The notes under the pieces were generated by a model. That model did not search any database, was not told the DNA's origin, and worked only from the letters and a program-made list of their open reading frames with translations. DNA of 64,000 nt from Batillaria attramentaria (lineage: Eukaryota; Mollusca; Gastropoda; Batillariidae): positions 555,001 through 619,000 of the forward strand of contig JACVVK020000378.1 in NCBI GenBank assembly GCA_018292915.2, in the 5' to 3' direction. The translations under genes were made by a program, and so were the position numbers. Numbering within the stretch: position 1 is the first letter of the stretch; the number at the start of each line of letters is the position of its first letter. Positions 43,748 through 58,327 of the stretch are shown piece by piece.

Positions 43748-46700
43748 CTACATTTCACTTGGAGCTCGTATGTCGTCAATTTTGAGAATCATGCGGACCA
43801 GCTGTGTGGACAGGAGAATCTGCTGTTTCTTTGCCGTCAACGTCTCGATCACGTTCTGCTCACGCATGTCTGAAAAATAATGGGCACAACATCAAAATCA
43901 AGGGTTTTTGTCAGCAGTTTGGCACTGCAAAACCAGTGAACATACTCTGCAAGATGACTGTAAATTGAAACAAGCTGCTCTTCTAGGTGGCGGCTTTAGT
44001 GGTAATTTACTTCAAACAATTGTTACAAAGACTGGGTGGGTGGGTGTTTAACGCCCTTTTCCACCACATATGGGTGATATTAAAGACGGGGCAACGATGA
44101 AAAAGCCAGCACAAATATTTGGCCCCTGCTGGGATACGAACTCACGACATGGGCACTCATTACAAAGACAAGTTTTCACTTGAACAAAGTGACTTTTTCT
44201 TGTGCCCTGACTTCCCATGGAGCACTAAGGCTTAATGTCAAACAAAAATAAACTGAACACAAAAAGAGAGAAAAAAATAAATAACACTAAATAAATAAAC
44301 GTGCAGAAATGTTCTCACCTGAAAGGACAAACTTCGACCCAAACGAAAGAACAAACTTAGACACATTTTGACCCTTGACTCGTGAGTTTTCAGCAAGAAC
44401 TTACCATTTGTGCCTTTGTTAAGACAGTCGATGCCAAGGCGCGGGTTGCTCTCCTTGACTTGGCGAGACTTTATGTCAGCCAGTGTGTGGATGGGAGCCA
44501 GACCACTGTTTTCTGCCAGTGCCAACGGGATGGCTTCCAAAGCTTCGGAGAATGCACGCACTGCATACTGTTCTAGTGTAGCGATCTGCACATGGGAATT
44601 GTTTTTATCATAGAGGACTCTTATGTTTTCAAAATAATCACAAAATTCTTTTTGACTTCAGCGCTTTTGTTTATAAATGTTGTGCGTTATTTTTGCAGTC
44701 ACGCCATTCTTAAGTATAAATCACCACAGCTGTCTGAAGTCAATAATCCGAAGAAGCGTACAACTGAATGGAAGCTGCAGTAATACCCATCTAATTATGT
44801 GGGTGACACTCATGTATTTTAAGCAGACTGAAACCCAGGCTGGGTACTGGGGCACCGGGTTCTGTAAGGCAAAACACCCAACCAAACCCAAATTTTAGCA
44901 TTTTCAAAAGTATTTGGTGGACACTCAAACTGTAAAATATGAACGTGACGCTTATCTTGGGGCTGTACCAATAGTACTAAAATTTACAAATGTTCCAGTC
45001 TGTTCAGGGTGACAGACCTATTCAAAAGGACTGACAGAGGTTTAGACTGGGTCACTGTTGCATGACTTTTTAACCAGACAACCACGGCAATGGCTGACTG
45101 GAAGTTCTGCATGCATTAACACACTAGCATATCAAGCCTAGCCATTACAGAACTGTCAGCCCCACATTCTTCGCTATACAATATCTGCTTTTGTTGTTTA
45201 CCTTGTCAGCAGCCTCAGCCACAGCTAATGAAGCTGCAATCTCGGGTGCACCACCTCCATACACGACGCGGTTGTCACGCACCAGATTCCTGATGACACA
45301 GAGGGCATCGTGCAGACTCCGCTTTGCCTCCTCCACAATCTACACAGAAATTTAGACGTCCTGCACATCACTACCATTTGAAGCAATTCAATACTACTTT
45401 CTAGCATCACAGGTAGAGTTAAGTTGTTCACACAAATCCTACACTGCAAGCACCACAGTAAATAGCAAGGTGGAGGTTTGCACATACTGACACAAGCGGA
45501 TCATAGAAGTAGTGGACTTTCACTGCTTCACAAGAATGTACATTACAATGTGGTGGGTATGTTTGCCACGGAGAAAACTAAGCTATCATTACACGTAAAC
45601 CTCACTAGCCCGACTGAACACAGTACACACTTGCCATTAATTGACATCACTCAAAGCACACTCATGTCACTTGGCAAGGTCTACAACTCAGAACTGGATC
45701 ATGGACATTACTCTTCAAGCTCAGTTTCTTCACTACTGATGAATGGCAGTTCTACTCCAAACGTTTTACATTCACACTCCTTAACCTGTATGTCTTCCTG
45801 GATGCAGACTGGAGTGTCAGACTACCAGTCATGTGCTTTTAGATCACTCACCATTTTGTTACCTCCCCGAATGAAGATGGTGACAGCGCGCGAGTTCTGG
45901 CATTCTTCAATCACCAACATACGATCCTTTGTGGTACCAAACGCCAACTCTCTTACGATGCCTGCCTTGCCCAGCTTTTCTGTCGTCAGTTCTTCAAAAC
46001 GTGGAACGATGCGCCCTCCTGTGGCAATGGCTATCAACTGGAAAACGCGTGGGGAAAAAGCATTAATAATAATGTCTAAGACAGGAGGTTCTACATTAAA
46101 TTTTCTTCTCCTTTTCATGTAAACAGTTTATTTGGAGTAAAACAAGTTCAATACATTACAGGTTTTACAGCATGGCAGATGCAAACAGCCGTAAGCCTAC
46201 TGCAGCTTCTATTACTCTTTTTGTACACACAATGTTACTTATTGTTAGAAATAGGACATGCTAGTGTCAAAGCTAAACAAATACTGCACACAGACAGGTA
46301 ACTTTAACTCATAATGTCCCATAAGGTTTTCTACTACTGCCAAGCCTCAGTCCCATAAAGTTGACAGAAAAACACCACCACGAGGAATACAGTGACTAAA
46401 CCTGATTTCTCACACAGAAGAGCACTAAATAGTAGTTGCTTCTCTTAGACCACATAGCGATAAATACGGAGCAGAACGTAGCGGTATGGTACTGACAGAA
46501 CGGAGCGGAATGCAGCGATACAAGGACTTAAGAGTTAAACACAGCAGCACCTCCACATCAATGAGTTCCGACACTGTCGTCGATTTTGGGTTCAATTTCC
46601 TTTTTTTTTTTTTTTAAATTACGCATACCCATAAAAACAAATTTCAATACCTCAATCTCTGGTCCTCCCACCCATCTGACAGCTGGCAGCTCCTTCTGAA

Positions 46701-49700
46701 GCAGAAGATGGTTGGCTTCATCATCGAAACCCCACTGACAGATCACCAGGTTGGCTCCTTTGTCCTTTACCTGCAAAAACAAAAATAATTGTACACGCTA
46801 GCACAAACAAGCAGAAATTACCGTGCGCCACTGATTGAAAACTGATCGAGCCATAAGATTGTTTTCATTCTGTCAGAAACATTTGCCCTGCCTGCACATA
46901 CTAGTGTACAGCAAACATAATTCTTGTTACCAATGTTAGAAATGTGCCAGCCTCCATCAGGCCAGACTCACAAGAGTAGTGACCGAGGGTTGAGGCTGAA
47001 TTGCTTTTGCATGGTGTCTGATCGTCACAGTCTATAACAGACTGGCTGAATTCCTCCATGCACTAAAATAAAAAAAAGAGGGTGTGGTAGAAAGAACAAA
47101 CTATATATACAAGATCTTCCTGACTCATCTCACAGTTGGGTGACAAAACATTCAAGTTTCACTTACCGACTGCACCATATTTTCGAACTTGTTGAGTTCA
47201 TATTCACGCAGCTTGCGATAATCTTCCACAGACGTGACATCCAGCTTGTGCTTGGTCTTGGGTTTAGGTGGCTCAAACGGGCAAGTGAGAATGGCGATCT
47301 TGGCATCCTTCACCACCTGCATAAAAAATTAAAATAACCAACACTGAAACAGCAAAGACAAACCTCCCACACAGCTGAAGAATAATATCAATATCACAAA
47401 CGAATGAGCAGCAGGCAGTAAAAAAAAAACTGTCAGTTGAAGGAGGAAAAATCTAACTTTATCTCTCAGGGAATTCCAGTTCCAGTCGACTCTCATCACT
47501 ATCAGAACCGTGCAGGGACACAAGATAGTATCTAAACTTCAAATTATCTGCAAAACTATGATTTACAGAAATTTTCTGGAAAACACGTCTAACAGCAGAT
47601 TGTGTGCCACACTGACACAGCATATCAAAGACTAGCTCTCTAATTCACCATGTATTTAAAGTGCCTGTGTGCAACTGTTACACAATGCAGGCAATCTCTC
47701 AGCAACAGATAAATATTGACATATATCTAGTATCATTAATATCAAGTACACTTGGCACTCTATGTCCCTTTTTTGTCACACCCTCTCTAACATCAATTTG
47801 CCACAGACACTGACCTTAGGCATCTGCGGATGACTCATGTCTTTGTCCACCACAACGCCCTTCACCAGCATGGTGTCCTCCAGCTTGCCGCCAACTTTGC
47901 CCTCCACCTTGATCAGTTCGAAGTCGACATCTTTACGTTTGAGGTCGGCCACAGACAATATGGCATTGACTGCAATTTCTGCCATTTGACGGTGACACCG
48001 GTTGACACTGAAATGGCAACGGTAAAATACCATACAGAGATGACGGTGGAAAAAACGAAAAAAAAAACAAAAAAAACCTGGCCTGGGATCTGACACAAAT
48101 CAGCTTTCAAAGAAGCATGACCAAATATCAACACAACATTTATCAATCTAGTCTGCTCACACGAGTATAAATCTGATTCACAGAAGCATAACCACTTATT
48201 TTCATATGCCGGCATTTGTATGTTATACTAGGAACAAACAGCGGACAATGCATACATTGTGCACGAACTGAAGGGTACAGCCATAGCCAAGTTCACCGCA
48301 TCTGTCATGGAACAATCGTAACAGGAAAAACTGTTACTCACATTTTCGAACCCAGTGTAGTCATTGCAAGTCTGATGAGTGGTTCAGGCTTGGCCAGGTC
48401 CACCTGAAATGTGTCGCTGATGCGGTCCAGGGTTTCCACAGCGATCTTGGCAGCCATTTCATAACCATCAGCGATGCGGATAGGATGGATGCCTCTGTCC
48501 AGGAGCTTCTCTGCTTGTTCTAACAAGGCTCCAGCCAGCACTGAAAAAAAAAAAAAAAAAAAATAGAAGAAAGGAATAACAACCATTAGTACTGATTGTT
48601 AACAACACACTGGCAGAAGTTCCAACAACAGATCAGGCATAAATTGCAGGGTTCGGTTTACCCCTGCGCCCTGCGGCATTAGCGCATTGTCCTTGAAAAC
48701 CCCGCAACCGCTCTCTCTAATGAGTGTTACAAGCCGCAACGCTTTACAGTACCCGTGCGCCACCGTGGTAACATTTTTCCGTGGAACTTGGTACATGTAT
48801 AGGCAAAGATCCTCTATTGTATAGAGGATCTTTGGTATAGGCCTACTGCAAAAACACACGGCGGAGAGTGGAGCGTCGCATTGTTTTCGTATGGCTGCCT
48901 CAATCACGCTTGCTTCTGTCTAATCATCAAACACTTTCGCTAGCTTGTTGATTTCGATTTGCTTTCTGGGAATTCTCCGGCGGACTTTGCAGAGTAATTT
49001 CAGAGGTTTTGGGCAAACTTTTGGAGTTTCTGGGCAATCATGCCTCCAAAAAAGAAATTGAAACTTGTTCCTGGGCAATCAGTCTTGTCATTCGGTCCGC
49101 GCCCGCTCGAAACAGCTATCGAACATGAGTCTAGCAGTGTTGTGTGTTAGTGAACACACTGAACAACTGCATACACTGACATCATCATATTTTCCAATTT
49201 CTTCTTTTCAAAAGCATTTATTATTTGTTTTGAAAAGTTACAAACGAATTATTAACCACTGTCATTGTGTGCATCTTTTTATTTCAAATCAGCTGTAATT
49301 TTCGCCACTGACAGATGGGGCCCATTGAAATTGGGAGGTAGGGGCCAAATGCCCCATGATCATTTTTTGCCAGGCTGAACCCTGAAATTGTATACATTCT
49401 TTTATTCAACCATGACAAAAGGTAAGGTTGTCATGTACACAACACCATTATAATATAAACAGAACAGCCATGGGTCTCGCAACCATGTGTGCAGCATACA
49501 CTATTGTCTCCAACAGTTGTTCGAGTTCTGTTAATGACAATACTAGGTGACGGTGACAATTCATGAACACGCCTATTCTCTTACCTACAACTCCAGTGGT
49601 TCCATCTCCAATTTCGTCATCCTGGGACTTTGAAAGCTGCACCATCAGTCTGGCGATCTGGTGATCAACATCCATCATGTCCAGAATTGTCGCTCCATCA

Positions 49701-50410
49701 TTGGTGACTGTGACATCACCGTCTGGACTCAACAGCATTTTGTCCAGACCCTTTGGGCCTAGGGATGTCTTGAGGATGCCAGCGACTGACTTGGCAGCCA
49801 AGATGTGAGACTGTGAATAAAAATAAGAGGCCCATACGGTTAAGGCATAACGGCGGTAACGAGGCGGACAGACAAGGACTTGTGTTGGTATTTCCCGAAG
49901 TACAGCATTTGTGCATGATTATCCTGTCTGTAATTACTTAGTATTCGATGCCTCATCCAATGGTCATTTCACACACTACGATAACGGTTTATTTTGCACA
50001 TGACTTACAATGCCCTATGCAGGATTCTCTCAGTGAGAAGACTGATCTCCATAAATCAACTCGACCTGACAAAGCAAAACCGTCGATGAACATGCCAAAA
50101 CCAGTCACGACGAGCAGCGGCCATTTCAACTATCACGGTCCAGTATCCAATATTCTGAATGTATATTATCACAAACAACAGGTTTTTCGTTTGATTTTGA
50201 ACGGGCAAAGTATATTTTACACAATCTTACGCTGAAGGGAAGCTATAAAAGTCAAAGAATAATGATTATTTTCAATATGAGGCATGCGTCAGAAACCAAA
50301 CAAACCTTATGAGCTTCAATGCCGGTGAGACGTGTCTTCCTCTCTTGATCCCTTAGAATGATGAAAGGTCGACCATATTCGTCGAAGGCGATCTGTCCCA
50401 TAGCAGACAT
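43748..50410 (-). CDS. CCT5: T-complex protein 1 subunit epsilon (CCT5 / TCP-1 epsilon)
   Basis: Subunit of the cytosolic group II chaperonin TRiC/CCT, the two-ring ATP-driven machine that folds actin, tubulin and WD40 proteins. Ten coding exons, 5' to 3' on the reverse strand: 50410-50306, 49810-49585, 48540-48342, 48007-47815, 47316-47167, 46770-46651, 46037-45852, 45339-45202, 44585-44405, 43869-43748. They join in frame to 539 aa (human protein 541). Residues 51-57 SLGPKGL and 66-77 [12 protein letters not shown] bind nucleotide; GDGTTGVV (103-110) includes the Asp needed for ATP hydrolysis. The apical domain follows ([32 protein letters not shown]), then FIRGGNKM and VVYGGGAPE of the C-terminal ATP-contact region. 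It starts [16 protein letters not shown], collinear with the human N-terminus, and ends IRAPSEM. No frameshift or missing catalytic residue. Confidence 0.98.
44033..44159 (-). mobile_element. 5'-truncated tRNA-derived SINE in CCT5 intron 9
   Basis: Carries the tail and body (GGGTGTTTAACGCCC, GGTGATATTAAAGACGGGG, GGGATACGAACTCACGAC) but loses the A-box end of the head. TTACAAAGAC flanks it exactly at 44023-44032 and 44160-44169. Confidence 0.92.
48647..49384 (+). mobile_element. 738-bp DNA transposon in CCT5 intron 2
   Basis: The ends are inverted: CAGGGTTCGGTTTACCCC on the left and, reverse-complemented, CAGGGTTCAGCCTGGC on the right. AAATTG is duplicated at 48641-48646 and 49385-49390. A short open frame at 49040-49150 starts [14 protein letters not shown] and runs [12 protein letters not shown] before a stop. 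This lysine-rich start followed by LSF resembles the N-termini of hAT-like transposase relatives, so the element looks like an internally deleted derivative. It also holds a perfect 13-bp hairpin at 48805-48833. Confidence 0.82.
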
Positions 50411-50790
50411 GGTGACTGTTTAGCTAGCCGGATGACTGAAAAAAAGATTCGATTTCTTACGATTGTGAATTCTGCATCTCATGTGCAGACGAGAAAGTTC
50501 TACAATGGCGGACGTATTCCCGCTGTAGGCGAGAATCCCGTTCCTGGTGAGATTTGGATGTAAACAACTGTGGTTGCCGCATAGCAACGTGGTAGGTGAA
50601 TGGGCTACCCCCTTTCGTTTGCATTTAGGGGTACAGAGAATGAGCTTTAGATAAAAGAGAGCTCATTCTGACTTCCTGGGGCGTCTGTGTATCAGAAGTC
50701 AAACACGAAAGGTTTTAAAGCGGAGCTGCAGAGAGACGATCACGGCACACGAAGACTGAACTGAAATCTTATCACTGAGTGAAGTTTACA
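50411..50790. promoter_or_regulatory. Shared 380-bp divergent promoter region, CCT5 and SPMIP11-like gene
   Basis: Separates the two divergent start codons (50410 on - and 50791 on +). No TATA box is evident. GTTGCC at 50573-50578 and AGCAAC at 50583-50588 form inverted RFX/X-box-like half sites, spaced by 4 nt rather than the usual 0-3. RFX factors drive ciliary genes, which fits the suspected role of the + strand gene. Promoter function is inferred from position. Confidence 0.55.
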
Positions 50791-51100
50791 ATGGCTTTCT
50801 TTGGAATAACGCAGCTGGGATTTCAGCATTACCTTCGGGAGCATTCGGTTGCAGCAAAAACGTCGGAACCTCCCCGCTCAACGCACCAGCTAGGCTTTAG
50901 AGCCCTTCCTCCTTTGAAGGATAAGAATCCAATTCAGCGACCGCCGATACCTATAGATCAAGTGTCCGGCTACGGCCCGGGAAATGAAGGCTCCTATGTT
51001 GAACTCATGAGGCTGAAGACGAAACACTGTCGCAATCACACAGGTACGTAACGGAGTACACGTAATTCTGTCCAATAACTTGCACACATACGTGCAAAAA

Positions 51101-51135
<35 letters not shown>

Positions 51136-51146
51136 CGACACACACT

Positions 51147-51189
<43 letters not shown>

Positions 51190-51287
51190 ACCCTAGTCTG
51201 AGTTACCCTATTCGCCTTTGTGAATCCCGCCACAAGGTACTGGATGAGAGGGTCACTCGGACTAACGGACTAACACCATGCATGCAT

Positions 51288-51324
<37 letters not shown>

Positions 51325-51828
51325 AGTGAAATTTGTGTTTTACTGGTTTGCTTTTAAATGCTTGTAGGCAGGGTCATCATCATTATATTTTTAAGTGTGA
51401 TGTAATTAAAAGTGACAGAGAAGCATGTGAAAAAAAGAAAAGAAAGCACAGCTCCGTAGTCATGTTTTCAGTTTTGGCAAGTACCAGTCTACTGTTTGCA
51501 TTCTCAACGTCCCCGGGAAAGTGGTGGACAATGAATAAATCTCCTGGACTATGAACCAGTGCATTAGTGGACCACGCTTGTGGACCACGGGTTCTGTCTG
51601 TGACCAAACAACCGTAATAAAAGCCGCTATGCTTGACTGGGCATTGACAAGCTTGACCATTACTAAAGCTTGCTCTGAGTTATGTCAGCTGTGAAGTCAG
51701 ACTCTGAGGTTGTAAACCCACTGGCAGATGTGAGACAAACAGTTAATAAGATAGCAGACTTGTCTTGCCCATTTCTGATGGATTTCACTTCCTTATGTTA
51801 CTGCACACATATGCACACAGACAAGTCA

Positions 51829-51866
<38 letters not shown>

Positions 51867-51911
51867 ATGATATATAAATCCTGTCAGGCCAAGGGATCAT
51901 AACGGCAAACG

Positions 51912-51951
<40 letters not shown>

Positions 51952-54618
51952 ACCACTTGCTAAAAATGTCGCCTCTGTGTGTGTGTGCGCGCGTGTGTAT
52001 GTGAGAGAGAGAGAGAGAGAGAGCCGTTTGCCGTTACGACTCCTTGACCTGACAGGATTTATATACACACATATATCATAATGGAGCCGTGTGTGGCAAA
52101 TCCGGATGAGATCCCGACCCCACTAGAAATTGACCTGCGGCCGATAATCACTCCTAGATACGCTAGACCCCATTGGCTTTTGTTCCCTGTACACATTATG
52201 TGGTAGCCAATTGCGCTCGAGCCTGTGGTCCTCCTTGGGGGGAGATTTGTTCGCTGCACACTCCGACCCGGCGACCCGGCTCCGGCCCTTCAAGGTATCC
52301 AGTTAGCAGCATAGTTAGCCTAGTGCACAAATTGATCAAACGTGTCATGCGCATCTGACGGACCGCCGGTAGGGGGCACTCGATTCCGAAACAAACAGCT
52401 GAGCCAGCTGACCCTTCGCACCACGCGCAGATCATTGTAATGTGCTCGTGTCTAGTGTGTGAGAAAATGCAAGTGATTCATGTGAGCGTGCGTACTGGGT
52501 TCAATTCGCGGCGCTTTGAATGCCATTTCAAGGAACTGGATAAAGCGCCTTCACACTACACAATTGTTATTATTACATGTATTATTAGATATATTTCCCA
52601 GCGGCAAGATGCAAGATGGCACGCAAACTGATACGCCAAATGCGTTACCATTCACAAGTGGGTTTGGCGTAGTGGTTAAACGGGCTGGTTCCATCTTTAC
52701 TAAACCAGCTTATGTTTGGGAACAGTTTCGCTCGTAAGTGCGCCTGTACGCTCGAAATACTTTGTCTTGGCGATTAGTAGAGTTCTAAATGCAATACAGT
52801 GGTGTTTACGCTTTGCGCCAGCGATCGAATATTCAAATTCTACTACTGTTGTCAAGTTACGCTACTGGAGCGCTCAGTGTGGTCGCCGCGTCATCGAGTA
52901 CGCTTCTGTCGGCCAGCATTGGCTACGTACCATAGATGCAAATTTGGAGGGTGGGTAGGTGGGTGGGTGTTTGGGGGTTTAACGTCCTTTACCACCACAT
53001 TGGGTGATATCAAAGACGGGGCAACGATGAAAAAAGCCAGCACAAATATTTGGCTTCAGCCGGGATCCAACTCACGACCCGAGCATCAGAAGTCCAACGC
53101 TCTACCATTCGACCACCCCGGCTCCCCGCACATTTGGAGGAAAACGCTATATATTCCTCTTACACATAAGGTTGACACCCCAGAAATGCATGTAAGAAAA
53201 AGAAAAAAAACGAAACTTGATGGGCGTGTGCTCAAGGCGACCCGCTCCCAGAATTTCACAGTAAAGCAGTCTGATTTTCTCAGTAATGGGATAATAATAA
53301 TAATAATAATAAATGCTATTTGTGGGGCACATTTCTTTACAATATCTCAATGCGCCGATCACTTACTGATACTTAAGTACATTTTACACAAAGACTGACG
53401 GACAGACATACACTGGTAAAGCTCAGTGACTAGTTTACACAGGAAATTGCTGGACTTGAAGGCTTTGCGAAATGAGGATGTTTCAAGGTTACTCTTAAAA
53501 AACAGTCTAGGCGCATTTTCAGTCTCAGACCTGCAAGCCGCGGAGAGTTCCTTTCGGTTGGTGCGACAAAACTGAAAGAGCGCTCGCAAAAACATTTGAA
53601 GTTGTGCTTGGTAATTTTGACAAGCCTCTCGGACGAAGACCGGAGGGTTCGCGACGGTTCAGTGATAGGACGAGATAATATAGATAAACCTACTGCAGTC
53701 GTGTATCTCTATCGGCAAGTTTTAACGTCAGTGTTGTCGTTTTCCTCACGTTGCAGCCCCACATGTTCTCTACTTCCGGCCGCCTACCACAGCCAACGAG
53801 CCAGGCTGGTTCCACAAAGACAGGCCTCTCTACCAGACGCGGCCCTGGACCTACGTTGAGCGAAAACCCAAGATCAACAGCGAGATGTCCAGGTTTGTTC
53901 TTTATGACTTGCTTTATGAGTCACTTAGAGGCCTTTCACACGCGACGGTTTCGCACGCCTAGAAGCGGTGAAATACACTCCCAGCCAAACAAATCCGCTT
54001 ACAAGGGGCACTGCCTGGGGACGCCGTCGCCACGCCTGTAAATAGAACACGTACGGTCCTATTTTTATCCTCCGCTCGTCACGCCAGTTAGTCGCCGCTG
54101 ACCGAGCTTTGTGTATTGTCGAGACTACATTTGTATTTTCAGAGGGGACTAGGCATATATAGGTGTCAGCAGTGATCAAGTAGAGATTGTCAATCCCGCG
54201 GCGCCCGAGTTGTTCAAGTGATTATGTATGACCTTCCAAGCGCCAAAACTGAGAAGAAGAGGGTTATGTAAGCCTAAGCCGACCTCCCCTCTAGATGTCA
54301 GAGTGTTATCCAACTGGTGGCCAGCTCACAAATGGGTTCAGCCACTCGATGTGGATTAGTGCCGTGACTGAGCAGATGAAGCTCGTTTATGTTGTGCGTG
54401 TCAAGCGCACAGTTCAAGGCATGCATATGCCCAGTATTTTGCTGTCTTCCTAGGACAATACCATGCAGCGACGTATTGTTATCGCCAGAAATACGAACCC
54501 GGCACTGAGTTGACGTATCTGATATAGTCTTTGGTGGGGTGGGGGGAGGGGGTGGGGGAGGGAGTGGGTATAGGCTGGAGTGTTCCTGAGGCGGTTCCTG
54601 ATTGTGCGTGCGTGCGTG

Positions 54619-54705
<87 letters not shown>

Positions 54706-54995
54706 GAGAGACGGAGGCCGGGGGGAGAGAGTTTCCTAAACATTACCTGACTTACCGTCTGTGACATGAATGCCTTAGATACGTCTATATCATTCAGGTA
54801 TGGGAGTGATTGGACATCCTAATCCTACCTCCATCCCACCACCACCACCACCAACTTTTCCTCATGATCCAACTTGGAATTTGTATTTGAATTGTATTTT
54901 GTTCAAGGCCGGGTCTACATTTTCTTCTTTCTTCTATTTTTTCCAGGTTCGTGGACAGCATGGCACTCACCAACAGACAGTTCTCGTTATTCTAA
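50791..54995 (+). CDS. Small 145-aa protein resembling sperm microtubule inner protein SPMIP11/TEX49
   Basis: Three exons, 50791-51043, 53757-53892 and 54947-54995, join in frame (phases 1 and 2, GT-AG borders) to 145 aa. The first residues MAFFGITQLGFQHYLREH and last residues MSRFVDSMALTNRQFSLF resemble, from recall, the short vertebrate protein TEX49/SPMIP11, a component inside sperm axonemal doublet microtubules. Other features are a proline-rich middle (IQRPPIPIDQV), GYGPGNEGSYVELMRLKTKH, and Trp/Pro-rich YQTRPWTYVERKP. No signal peptide or membrane segment. Being Pro-, Arg- and aromatic-rich without a globular domain fits microtubule inner proteins. The gene model is firm; the family name is tentative. 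Confidence 0.75.
51106..51320. repeat. Two (CA)n microsatellites
   Basis: CA-rich runs at 51106-51184 (with CG and GACA interruptions) and 51290-51320, in the first intron of the SPMIP11-like gene. Confidence 0.97.
51868..52080. repeat. Foldback element with microsatellite-bearing arms
   Basis: The left arm (51868 to about 51950) reads TATATAAATCCTGTCAGGCC, AACGGCAAACG, then CT and CA repeats. The right arm (about 51977-52080) is its inverse: TG and GA repeats, CCGTTTGCCGTTACGA, CCTGACAGGATTTATATA. The loop is about 27 bp. The arms agree over roughly 80-100 bp with small indels. Confidence 0.88.
52678..52945 (+). repeat. Interspersed repeat family B, copy 3
   Basis: It begins AAACGGGCTGGTTCCATC and is collinear with copy 2 (18308-18560) to CGTCATCGAGTACGCTTCTG. 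Just upstream, TGGCGTAGTGG resembles a tRNA A box. Confidence 0.85.
52952..53126 (-). mobile_element. tRNA-derived SINE next to repeat family B copy 3
   Basis: Full reverse-strand copy of the GGCCGAATGG family, from tail (GGGGGTTTAACGTCC) to head complement (TACCATTCGACCACCCCGG). GCAAATTTGGAGG before it and GCACATTTGGAGG after it form a 13-bp duplication with one mismatch. Confidence 0.92.
54605..54700. repeat. (CGTG)n(TG)n microsatellite
   Basis: A few CGTG units then about 40 TG units, ending in a short GA run. Confidence 0.97.
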
Positions 54996-57950
<2,955 letters not shown>

Positions 57951-58327
57951 CAGGCTTGGGAATGTTCAGTCATTTGGCAATTTTCGGCCAAATTTCCTAT
58001 TCTTTCAGCCAAAAAAATGTAAGTTTCAGCCAAAGAAAAGGAAGGAGGAAAAAGGTTGCAGACACTATCATGATATATGTAATGTCATATGGGAGAGTCT
58101 AACTTCACTTTGGAAGACTTGTATTCAGTATCAAGGCAGTATTTTACTTTTGGGTGCCGGGAGAGGGTACTAATTGCCTTTAAATGCTGATTTTTATTTT
58201 ATTTTATTTTTTTTTGGGGGGGGGGGAGGGGGAATTGCCCCTGTGTTCCCCCAGCAGGACGCTGCCTCTGCGCCCCAGTCTAGGTTTCAGTCTTTTTTTT
58301 TTTTTTCCTCAGCAGTTCCCCAGCCTG
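57951..58327 (+). mobile_element. CAGG-ended repeat family C, copy 2 (complete ends)
   Basis: It starts CAGGCTTGGGAATGTTCAG and ends CAGTTCCCCAGCCTG, whose reverse complement is CAGGCTGGGGAACTG, so the termini are inverted repeats of about 12 bp. It sits in an ATT repeat, which hides any target duplication. The interior matches 10279-10605. No coding capacity: a non-autonomous DNA transposon. Confidence 0.8.

Noticed and set aside
45478..46122. 214-codon open frame antisense to CCT5 exon 7
   Set aside because: It overlaps a well-supported exon on the other strand and then runs through intron sequence with no recognisable protein features.
48599..48907. 102-codon reverse frame inside the CCT5-intron transposon as a gene
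   Set aside because: It crosses the element boundary and its duplication, and includes flanking intron sequence, so it cannot be an ancestral coding unit.
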